From an uncultured Olsenella sp. (GTDB lineage: Bacteria; Actinomycetota; Coriobacteriia; Coriobacteriales; Atopobiaceae): DNA of 9,134 nucleotides. Location: positions 1 to 9,134 of the forward strand of contig CAUGFC010000073.1 of NCBI GenBank assembly GCA_959598545.1, given 5' to 3'. The position numbers and the translations under genes were made by a program. The notes below the pieces were generated by a model, which made no database searches, was not told where the DNA came from, and saw only the letters and a program-made list of their open reading frames with translations. The stretch's first letter is position 1. Each line of letters starts with the position of its first letter. Below, in pieces: positions 1 through 4,995 of the stretch.

Positions 1-422
1 TGCCGGGCAAGGTGAACCCGACCCAGTGCGAGGCCGTCACCATGGTGGCCGTGCAGGTCATGGGCAACGACGCCGCCATCGGGATGGCGGCCTCCCAGGG
101 CAACTTCGAGCTCAACGTCTTCATGCCGGTGATCGCCTACAACTACCTGCAGTCCGTTCGCCTGCTCGCGGACGCGATCGTCTCCTTCGACGAGCGCTGC
201 GCCTCGGGCATCACGGCCAACCGAGAGAAGATGGACGAGAACCTCCACCGCTCGCTCATGCTGGTGACGAGCCTGAACCCCCACATCGGCTACGACAACG
301 CCGCGCGCGTGGCCAAGAAGGCCTTTGCCGAGGGCACCTCGCTCAAGGAGGCCTGCGTGGCGCTGGGCTTGCTCACGCCCGAGCGCTTCGACGAGGTCTT
401 CCACCCCGAGCAGATGGTGTAG
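1..422 (+). CDS. fumC: Class II fumarate hydratase, C-terminal part (5' truncated by window)
   Basis: Fumarase C interconverts fumarate and (S)-malate in the cytoplasm without an iron-sulfur cluster; the active enzyme is a homotetramer. The frame is open from base 3 and begins in PGKVNPTQCEA, the end of the GSSxMPxKxNP signature of the fumarase/aspartase superfamily; the Lys and Asn bind substrate. The following GNFELNVFMPVIAYNYLQSVRLLAD and SLMLVTSLNPHIGYDNAA stretches are typical of fumarase, and PTQCEA argues for fumarase rather than aspartase or argininosuccinate lyase. The end, HPEQMV, matches the usual fumarase C-terminus. About 140 of roughly 460 residues are present, so the true start lies upstream. 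A GTG at 12 lies inside the signature and is not a real start. No strong terminator follows, so readthrough toward metY is possible. Confidence 0.95.
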   Translation, partial: PGKVNPTQCEAVTMVAVQVMGNDAAIGMAASQGNFELNVFMPVIAYNYLQSVRLLADAIVSFDERCASGITANREKMDENLHRSLMLVTSLNPHIGYDNAARVAKKAFAEGTSLKEACVALGLLTPERFDEVFHPEQMV

Positions 423-427
423 CCGCG

Positions 428-454
428 CGCCCTTCTCGCCCCGCCCTTCTCGCC
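428..454. repeat. Two tandem copies of a 13-mer (period 14)
   Basis: CGCCCTTCTCGCC occurs at 428-440 and again at 442-454, and a looser third copy (GCCCCTCTCGCC) sits at 478-489. It lies in the short fumC-metY gap. It may be simple slippage in C/T-rich sequence; no function can be assigned. Confidence 0.5.
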
Positions 455-496
455 GTCCGTTTTGTTACGGGTCCGCTGCCCCTCTCGCCGAGCGGC

Positions 497-502
497 TATC
501 AT
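497..502 (+). promoter_or_regulatory. Possible -10 element for metY
   Basis: TATCAT matches the TATAAT consensus at 5 of 6 positions and lies 27 nt before the metY ATG. No good -35 hexamer is found 16-18 bp upstream, so the call rests on position and on similar hexamers before the other transcription units in this window. Confidence 0.3.
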
Positions 503-529
503 GGACCCGGCAACAACGAAAGGAGCCCC

Positions 530-1813
530 ATGAGCGAGCAGAGCATTGGCACCCGCTGCGTCCAGGCCGGCTACACGCCGGGCGACGGCGAGCCGCGCCA
601 GATTCCCATCGTCCAGTCCACCACCTTCAAGTACGCGACCTCCGAGCACATGGGCCAGCTCTTCGACCTCGAGGCCGAGGGCTACTTCTATACGCGCCTG
701 CAGAACCCCACCAACGACGCCGTGGCGGCCAAGATCGCCGCGCTCGAGGGCGGCGCCGCGGCCATGCTCACGAGCTCCGGCCAGGCGGCCAACTTCTTCG
801 CGCTCTTCAACATCTGCGAGGCGGGCAGCCACATCGTGGCGAGCTCGGCCATCTATGGCGGTACCTACAACCTGATCGCGCACACCATGGCCAAGATGGG
901 CGTCGAGTCCACGTTCGTCTCGCCCACGTGCACGCCGGAGGAGCTCGAGGCGGCCTTCCGTCCCAACACGCGCGCTGTCTTTGGCGAGACGATCGCCAAC
1001 CCCGCGCTGGACGTGCTGGACATCGAGCGCTTCGCGACCGCGGCCCACGCGCACGGCGTGCCGCTGATCGTGGACAACACCTTCCCCACGCCCGTCTTCT
1101 GCCGGCCGATCGAGTGGGGCGCCGACATCGTGACCCACTCCACCACCAAGTACATGGACGGCCACGGCGTGGGCGTGGGCGGCGCGATCGTGGACTCCGG
1201 TAACTTCGACTGGATGGCGCACGCGGACAAGTTCCCCGGCCTCACCACCCCCGACGAGTCCTACCACGGCATCGTCTACGCCGAGAAGTTCGGTCAGGCC
1301 GGCGCCTTCATCACCAAGGCCACCTCGCAGCTCATGCGCGACCTCGGCTCCATCCAGAGCCCGCAGAACGCGTTCTACCTCAACATGGGCCTCGAGAGCC
1401 TGCACGTGCGCATGCCGCAGCACTTTGCCAACGGCCTTGCCGTGGCCGAGTACCTCGAGAAGAGCGACAAGGTGACCTCGGTGCGCTTCCCGCACCTGCC
1501 GAGCGACCCGTACTACGCGCTCGCCCAGAAGTACCTGCCCGAGGGCGGCTCCGGCGTGGTGTCCTTTGAGCTCGCTGGTGGTCGCGCTGCTGCCGAGAGG
1601 TTCATGGCGGCGCTTCGCCTCGCGGCGATTGAGACGCACGTTGCCGACGCGCGCACCTGCTGCCTGCACCCTGCCTCCGCGACGCACCGCCAGATGAACG
1701 ACGAGGAGCTTGCCGCCGCCGGCATCTCGCCCGCGATGGTGCGCTTCTCGTGCGGCCTCGAGGGAACCGACGACCTCATCGCCGACATCGAGCAGGCGCT
1801 CTCCGCGATCTAG
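530..1813 (+). CDS. metY: O-acetylhomoserine aminocarboxypropyltransferase (O-acetylhomoserine sulfhydrylase)
   Basis: A PLP-dependent Cys/Met-metabolism enzyme (cystathionine gamma-synthase fold type I), predicted to make L-homocysteine from O-acetylhomoserine and sulfide in the cytoplasm, the direct-sulfhydrylation route to methionine. The 427-residue length fits MetY. Visible motifs are YFYTRLQNPT (52-61; phosphate-binding Tyr/Arg from the neighbouring subunit), TSSGQAA (81-87), VDNTFPTP (181-188, Asp182 contacting the PLP ring nitrogen) and THSTTKYMDGHG (202-213), with Lys207 the expected Schiff-base lysine. ARTCCLHPASATHRQM near 380-395 fits the substrate-binding region. ATG at 530 is preceded by AAAGGAG at a normal spacing and gives the conserved start MSEQSIGTRCVQAGY. 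The same frame stays open far upstream over fumC, but that is only GC-rich read-open frame. O-succinylhomoserine or methanethiol use cannot be excluded. I see no S-box or other riboswitch in the 107-bp leader. Confidence 0.95.
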   Translation: MSEQSIGTRCVQAGYTPGDGEPRQIPIVQSTTFKYATSEHMGQLFDLEAEGYFYTRLQNPTNDAVAAKIAALEGGAAAMLTSSGQAANFFALFNICEAGSHIVASSAIYGGTYNLIAHTMAKMGVESTFVSPTCTPEELEAAFRPNTRAVFGETIANPALDVLDIERFATAAHAHGVPLIVDNTFPTPVFCRPIEWGADIVTHSTTKYMDGHGVGVGGAIVDSGNFDWMAHADKFPGLTTPDESYHGIVYAEKFGQAGAFITKATSQLMRDLGSIQSPQNAFYLNMGLESLHVRMPQHFANGLAVAEYLEKSDKVTSVRFPHLPSDPYYALAQKYLPEGGSGVVSFELAGGRAAAERFMAALRLAAIETHVADARTCCLHPASATHRQMNDEELAAAGISPAMVRFSCGLEGTDDLIADIEQALSAI

Positions 1814-1821
1814 CCCGTCTC

Positions 1822-1874
1822 TCGAACCCAAACCCCTCGGCTCCGCGGCGTGCTTCGGGAGGGTTTGGGTTCGA
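1822..1874 (+). terminator. Possible terminator hairpin after metY (repeat arms A-B)
   Basis: A 14-bp perfect stem with a GC-rich 25-nt interior starts 8 nt after the metY stop. No U-run follows (the downstream sequence is AAAATGC), so it is not a textbook intrinsic terminator. It could stabilise the 3' end or act with a factor. Confidence 0.35.
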
Positions 1875-1962
1875 AAATGCGGCCTCACGAGAAGAACCCG
1901 CAGGCGGGCACGTTGCTCACCTGCGGATTCTTTGGACTGCGTCGCTGCGGTCGCCCGATTTC

Positions 1963-1991
1963 GAACCCAAACCCGAAACGGGTTTGGGTTC
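1963..1991 (-). terminator. Possible terminator hairpin after the slyD-like gene (repeat arms C-D)
   Basis: A perfect 13-bp stem (1963-1975 with 1979-1991) with a 3-nt loop begins 7 nt beyond the stop codon of the minus-strand gene. In that direction the following bases are GAAATCGGG, so a U-tract is missing. The position favours a 3'-end role, but the mechanism is uncertain. Confidence 0.4.
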
Positions 1992-1998
1992 ACGGCCC

Positions 1999-2427
1999 CT
2001 ACTCGGAGACCTCAAGCAGCTCGATGTTGAAGTTGAGGGCCTTGCCCGCCATCTCGTGGTTCATGTCGAAGGTGACGGACTCGTCGTCCTTGGCGGCGAC
2101 GGTGGCGGGGAAGGGCTGGCCCATGGCGTTGCTCAGCATGACGCGCTGACCCGCGACGAGGTCCTCCGCGCCGGGCATCTGCGCCACCGGGACGGTCTGC
2201 ACGAGGCGCTCGTCGCGCTCGCCGTAGGCCTCGGCGGGCTCGAGGCGCACGTCCACGACCTGGCCGACCTCCATCTCGCGCACGGCCTCGTCGAAACCCT
2301 TGATCATCTGGCCCGCCATGCAGGTGAACGCCAGCGGCTCGCCGCGGTCGCGCGAGGAGTCGAACTTCGTGCCGTCGTCGAGCGTGCCCACGTAGTGGAC
2401 CTTGACCTGCTTGCCCTCGTTGCTCAT
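1999..2427 (-). CDS. slyD: FKBP-type peptidyl-prolyl cis-trans isomerase, SlyD-like
   Basis: A cytoplasmic prolyl isomerase/chaperone of the SlyD/FkpB type, 142 residues. The FKBP half is split: KVHYVGTLDDGTKFDSS (9-25) and MIKGFDEAVREMEVGQ (41-56) form the front. The insert-in-flap (IF) chaperone domain lies at about 66-122, and the FKBP fold resumes with NHEMAGKALNFNIELLEV (123-140), the NHPLAGKxLxF signature of SlyD. The His/Cys-rich metal-binding tail of E. coli SlyD is absent, since the protein ends at ELLEVSE, so a nickel-delivery role is unlikely from this sequence. The ATG is preceded by GGGAGAG. An 11-bp hairpin lies just upstream of that ribosome binding site. The gene follows the PadR operon on the same strand after 64 bp, so partial readthrough is possible. 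The family is clear; the slyD symbol is by similarity. Confidence 0.92.
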   Translation of the reverse strand: MSNEGKQVKVHYVGTLDDGTKFDSSRDRGEPLAFTCMAGQMIKGFDEAVREMEVGQVVDVRLEPAEAYGERDERLVQTVPVAQMPGAEDLVAGQRVMLSNAMGQPFPATVAAKDDESVTFDMNHEMAGKALNFNIELLEVSE

Positions 2428-2439
2428 GTCTCTCCCGTC

Positions 2440-2466
2440 TCTGGGGTCGGATGCACCGACCCCAGA
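2440..2466 (-). promoter_or_regulatory. Perfect 11-bp hairpin abutting the slyD-like ribosome binding site
   Basis: TCTGGGGTCGG (2440-2450) pairs exactly with CCGACCCCAGA (2456-2466) around a 5-nt loop. On the minus strand it sits between the membrane-protein stop (2492) and the slyD-like start (2427), ending about 3 nt before GGGAGAG. It could be a weak terminator or processing site for the upstream operon, or a leader structure affecting slyD translation. There is no U-run downstream. Confidence 0.5.
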
Positions 2467-2491
2467 TTCTGACAGATGGTCCGTGCGCGCG

Positions 2492-3568
2492 CTAGTCGCG
2501 GTCGGCCCGGTCCCAGGCCTCGTCGTAGACGTACTCGGTCATGACCTGGGAGCGCAGGCCCTCCCAGGAGTCGGCGGTCAGCTTTCCGCCGTCAAGCGTG
2601 GTCCCGAGGAGGTTCTCGAGCATGGCGCGCTCGAACACCTGCGTGTCGCGCTCGAGCCTCCCGTCGTCGGGCTCGACCTCGTAGAGCGTGAGGGTCTGGA
2701 GGTCGTCGACCGCGCACATGGCGACGACGGCGTTGTAGACGAGTGCGAGGTCGACGTGGTCGTCGTCACGGGCGACGCGGTCGCGGTCCTGGTACTCGTA
2801 GGTGACCGCTACGGAACCCGCGGAGGTGGTCTCCACGCCGGTCAGGTACTCGCTCACCGGGAGCGAGCGGAAGAGCTCCTCGACCCGCCCGGTGTCAGAG
2901 GCGGACGTCCCCGCATGCGCCGCCAGCTCGTCGACGGACTGGGACTGGACCTCGGCCACCAGGCCGGTGCCGCTCTGGGCGGGCGCCCCGTGGCGGTTGC
3001 CGGTGCCGTCCTGAGGCGCGCTGCCGTTGGCGTCGTCGGTCGTGGTCTGCGACGTGGCGACGTCCTTCTCGGCGGTGGCGTCGTCGCCCTGGTCGGTTCG
3101 CTCGACGACCTGCGAGGTCTGGGACTGGTAGTCGTCGGCGGCCTTCCTGGTGTCCAGCATGTTGAACACGGTGCAGCCGGCGATGCCCGCGACCACGAGC
3201 ACGACAGCCACGACGGCAACGATCGCTGCCGTCGACCAGCGCCGGGATGCTGCGGGCTCGGGCTCGGGCCCGGGCGCCGGGGGCGTCTCGACCGTCGGGT
3301 CGGGCTCGGGCGCGACAGCCGCGGTGGGGATCGCCGTGGTGGGCTCGACGGCCTCGTCCCTCTCGTCCAGCACGTCCTCCACGCTGGAGACGGCCTCGCA
3401 GGTGCGCCGGTAGGCCTCCTCCTCGCTCATGCCCTGGGCGACGTAGTCGTCGAAGCGCGCGGTGAGGTTTCCGTAGATCTCCTCCTTGAGCTCGATGGTC
3501 TCGGCGTCGAGCGTGCGTCCCTCGAAGAGGTGCTCGACGTACATCCTGAGGTCGCTCCTGCCGCTCAT
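2492..3568 (-). CDS. PadR-associated single-pass membrane protein with helical N-terminal prefix domain
   Basis: A 358-residue protein of unknown function. Residues 1-70 are helical and acidic, with LRMYVEHLFEG, ELKEEIYGNLTARFDDYVAQGMSEEEAYRRT and SSVEDVLDERD. This matches the pattern of the HAAS/'permease prefix'-type domains commonly encoded next to PadR regulators. A Pro/Glu/Ala-rich linker follows (73-107), then one TM helix at about 112-133 after Arg109-Arg110. Next comes a Ser/Thr/Asp/Gln-rich, probably disordered stretch (140-225), and a folded C-terminal part (about 228-358) containing LVYNAVVAMCAVDDLQTLTLYEVE, faintly like DUF4825. Topology is predicted as N-terminus inside, C-domain outside. 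The start at 3568 overlaps the padR stop by ATGA, implying translational coupling. Known PadR-partner proteins of this type suggest a sensor or anti-sigma-like role, but that is inference. Confidence 0.85.
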   Translation of the reverse strand: MSGRSDLRMYVEHLFEGRTLDAETIELKEEIYGNLTARFDDYVAQGMSEEEAYRRTCEAVSSVEDVLDERDEAVEPTTAIPTAAVAPEPDPTVETPPAPGPEPEPAASRRWSTAAIVAVVAVVLVVAGIAGCTVFNMLDTRKAADDYQSQTSQVVERTDQGDDATAEKDVATSQTTTDDANGSAPQDGTGNRHGAPAQSGTGLVAEVQSQSVDELAAHAGTSASDTGRVEELFRSLPVSEYLTGVETTSAGSVAVTYEYQDRDRVARDDDHVDLALVYNAVVAMCAVDDLQTLTLYEVEPDDGRLERDTQVFERAMLENLLGTTLDGGKLTADSWEGLRSQVMTEYVYDEAWDRADRD

Positions 3569-3915
3569 TTGGTGCCTCCGCTCTGTCTGAGAAGTCGGTC
3601 GATGATGGTGCGCGCGCGGACCCAGCGTGCGGTCGCCTCGGTGAGCTCCCCGCGACCGCCGTCGGTTATGTGGTAGTACTTGCGACGTGCGCCCTGGGTC
3701 TCGTTGCCCCAGTAGCTCTCCACGAACCCCTGCCCCTCCAGGCGCTTGAGGCTCGTGTACAGCGAGGGCTCCTTCATCTCGTAGGCCCCCTCGCTCGTCT
3801 GCGCGACGTCCTTCAGGATCTCGTAGCCGTAGGAGTCGCCGGTCGAGAGCGTGCTCAGCACGATGGCGTCGATGTTGCCCCGGATGAGGTCGCTCTCTGC
3901 GTCTCTCGTTGCCAT
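3565..3915 (-). CDS. PadR-family transcriptional regulator
   Basis: A 116-residue winged-helix regulator of the small PadR-s2 type: one N-terminal winged helix-turn-helix and a short C-terminal dimerisation helix. Visible family features are GNIDAIVLSTLSTGDSYGYEILKDV (13-37), EPSLYTSLKRLEGQGFVESYW (49-69; recognition helix and start of the wing, like the usual EGTLYPxLKRLExxG) and GARRKYYHIT (75-84, wing strand), then a terminal helix to about 110. The ATG at 3915 has a strong GGGAGGTGA site. It is the first gene of an operon with the membrane protein that overlaps its stop codon. PadR proteins usually repress their own operon and are relieved by ligands or envelope-active compounds. A palindrome inside the predicted promoter fits autoregulation. 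The inducer is unknown. Confidence 0.93.
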   Translation of the reverse strand: MATRDAESDLIRGNIDAIVLSTLSTGDSYGYEILKDVAQTSEGAYEMKEPSLYTSLKRLEGQGFVESYWGNETQGARRKYYHITDGGRGELTEATARWVRARTIIDRLLRQSGGTK

Positions 3916-3946
3916 GGGTCACCTCCCTGACGGTATCGTTGAGTGC

Positions 3947-3975
3947 AGTGTAGCGCATATTACTATGTGTGTCGA
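3947..3975 (-). promoter_or_regulatory. Predicted sigma70-type promoter of the padR operon
   Basis: On the minus strand, TCGACA (3970-3975; 5/6 to TTGACA) and TACACT (3947-3952; 4/6 to TATAAT) are separated by exactly 17 bp. The -10 lies 31 nt before the padR ATG. This is the only promoter in the window with both hexamers and ideal spacing. It lies in an AT-rich island in otherwise GC-rich DNA. Confidence 0.55.
3954..3969. promoter_or_regulatory. Candidate PadR operator (palindrome in promoter spacer)
   Basis: CGCATA-TTAC-TATGTG is an inverted repeat with 6-nt arms (one mismatch) around 4 nt. It lies entirely within the 17-bp spacer of the predicted padR promoter. PadR repressors bind short AT-rich dyads of this general kind over their own promoters. 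Assignment to this PadR is inference. Confidence 0.4.
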
Positions 3976-4043
3976 TATACTTTCTCAGAAATATATAAGG
4001 TCCGGCGAACGGTAGCTGGGCGGGCGGGAGCGTCGCGATGGGG

Positions 4044-4049
4044 TATCCT
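4044..4049 (+). promoter_or_regulatory. Possible -10 element for murI
   Basis: TATCCT (4/6 to consensus) lies 20 nt before the GTG start, leaving a very short leader with GAGAGGAGGG. An alternative is TATACT at 3976-3981 (5/6), with a longer leader and in the same AT-rich island as the padR promoter. Neither has a clear -35 hexamer. Confidence 0.25.
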
Positions 4050-4069
4050 TAGCCCGAGAGGAGGGTGGC

Positions 4070-4849
4070 GTGAGCGAGAAGAGCGGCGGTTTCGTTGGGG
4101 TCTTCGACTCGGGCGTGGGCGGCATCAGCGTGCTGCGCGCGCTCGTGGCCGAGCTGCCGCACGAGGACTTCCGCTTCTTCGGCGACTCCGCCAACGCGCC
4201 CTACGGCGAGAAGACCGAGGGGCAGGTGCTTGACCTCTCCCGCGACATCGTCGAGCGCTTCCTCGCCGCCGGCGCCAAGGCGGTCGTGATCGCATGCAAC
4301 ACGGCGACTTCCGTCTCCGCCGACGCCCTTCGCGCCGCCCATCCCGACGTGCCCATCGTCGGGATAGAGCCCGCGCTCAAGCCCGCCGCCCGCGCCCTGC
4401 CGCACGGACGCGTGCTCGTCATGGCTACCGAGGTGACGCTGCGGCTCGAGAAGTACCACGAGCTCGTTCGCGCCTGGGGAGGGGAGTGCGAGGTCGTGCC
4501 CGTTCCGTGCCCGGGCCTCGCCGCCCGCATCGAGAGGGGAGACCTCGACGCGCCCGACGTCCGGGAGCTGATCGAGGGCTACGTGGGCGCGTATGCGGGC
4601 GAGGTCGACGGGGTGGTTCTCGGCTGCACGCACTACCCGTTCGTGAGGCGCCAGATCGCCGAGGTGCTCGGCCCGGGCGTGCGCTTCTTCGACGGTGGCG
4701 CCGGCGCCGCCCGGCAGCTCAGGGCGCGTCTCACGGATGCCGGCCTGCTCGACGACCGCGGCCGCCCCGGGCGCGTCGAGTTTGCCTCGAGCCTCGACAC
4801 GCCTGCCGAGCTGGCCCTCTACGAGAGGTTCTTCTCGCTCCCGTTCTGA
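4070..4849 (+). CDS. murI: Glutamate racemase
   Basis: A cytoplasmic, cofactor-independent racemase converting L-glutamate to D-glutamate for peptidoglycan. The 259-residue length is standard. Motifs run in the family order: VFDSGVGG (11-18, with the catalytic-site Asp/Ser), FGDSANAPYGEK (37-48), ACNTATS (75-81) with catalytic Cys76, and LGCTHYPFV (184-192) with the second catalytic cysteine, Cys186. The two cysteines are the acid/base pair on opposite faces of the substrate. The start is GTG at 4070, 5-10 nt after a strong GAGAGGAGGG site, and gives a normal N-terminus just ahead of FVGVFDSG. It is divergent from the padR operon and convergent with degV. It appears to be a single-gene unit. 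Aspartate racemase is less likely, because the DSANAPYG and GCTHYP motifs are those of MurI. Confidence 0.96.
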   Translation: MSEKSGGFVGVFDSGVGGISVLRALVAELPHEDFRFFGDSANAPYGEKTEGQVLDLSRDIVERFLAAGAKAVVIACNTATSVSADALRAAHPDVPIVGIEPALKPAARALPHGRVLVMATEVTLRLEKYHELVRAWGGECEVVPVPCPGLAARIERGDLDAPDVRELIEGYVGAYAGEVDGVVLGCTHYPFVRRQIAEVLGPGVRFFDGGAGAARQLRARLTDAGLLDDRGRPGRVEFASSLDTPAELALYERFFSLPF

Positions 4850-4853
4850 CGCC

Positions 4854-4981
4854 CATTGTCTGGGTACTTTTTCGGGTGCCCTTGAAGTAGCGTTCGCCCG
4901 CTCGCCCAAGAACATGCAGGTAAAGAAACGGCACCTCCCAAGTCGTACTTGAGAGGTGCCGAAAAAAGTACCCAGACGATG
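4854..4981. mobile_element. MITE-like 128-bp intergenic element with terminal inverted repeats
   Basis: The left end (4854-4875) and right end (4959-4981) are inverted copies that share TCTGGGTAC, a run of five or six T, and CGG. They differ by one substitution and one indel in about 22 bp. The interior has an almost perfect hairpin next to the right arm (4929-4961). Similarity between the ends seems to continue inward more weakly (TTGAAGTA on the left, CTCAAGTA on the inverted right). It encodes no protein, lies between convergent murI and degV, and shows no clear target-site duplication. The transposable-element reading is inference; a folded 3'-end structure is the alternative. Confidence 0.4.
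4929..4961 (-). terminator. Rho-independent terminator for degV
   Basis: CGGCACCTC (4929-4937) pairs with GAGGTGCCG (4953-4961). After one C-A mismatch, CAAGT (4939-4943) pairs with ACTTG (4947-4951) around a 3-nt loop. On the minus strand the stem is followed by TTTCTTTA, a U-rich tract, 35 nt past the degV stop. On the plus strand it is followed by A residues, so it should act mainly on degV transcripts. Confidence 0.75.
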
Positions 4982-4995
4982 CCCGGGGCGCCCGG

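Larger units (their letters stand above)
1822..1991. repeat. Intergenic palindromic repeat array (four copies of a GAACCCAAACCC core)
   Basis: The core GAACCCAAACCC occurs directly at 1824-1835 (A) and 1963-1974 (C), and inverted at 1861-1872 (B) and 1980-1991 (D). A and B form a 14-bp stem (1822-1835 with 1861-1874). C and D form a perfect 13-bp stem around a three-base loop. B and C can instead pair over 16 bp (1861-1876 with 1959-1974), enclosing another hairpin at 1892-1932. The array fills most of the gap between the convergent metY and slyD-like genes. The copies resemble a REP/BIME-type element, but membership in a genomic family is inference. Confidence 0.75.

Noticed and set aside
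26..529. Open reading frame extending metY upstream across fumC (595-residue version)
   Set aside because: The extra residues are Arg/Gly/Pro-rich read-through of the fumC coding sequence in another frame. The ATG at 530 has a good ribosome binding site and gives the conserved MetY N-terminus.
423..529. Possible methionine-related riboswitch before metY
   Set aside because: The gap is only 107 bp, with no S-box-like conserved stems or terminator/antiterminator pair visible.
1857..1869. Possible G-quadruplex in the repeat arm
   Set aside because: Only three runs of three G are close together; a canonical quadruplex needs four.
1861..1880. GGGTTCGAAA resembling a tRNA T-arm or att site
   Set aside because: The flanks do not pair as a T-stem, there is no acceptor stem or anticodon arm nearby, and the sequence is explained by the inverted repeat.
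290..1993. Long minus-strand frame opposite fumC and metY
   Set aside because: It is antisense to two clearly recognisable genes, with biased Arg/His/Val/Gly composition and no family resemblance; a typical GC-rich shadow frame.
1750..3676. Long plus-strand frames opposite the slyD-like gene and the membrane protein
   Set aside because: They are antisense to supported genes, low in complexity (Val/Leu/Gly/Arg) and lack ribosome binding sites.
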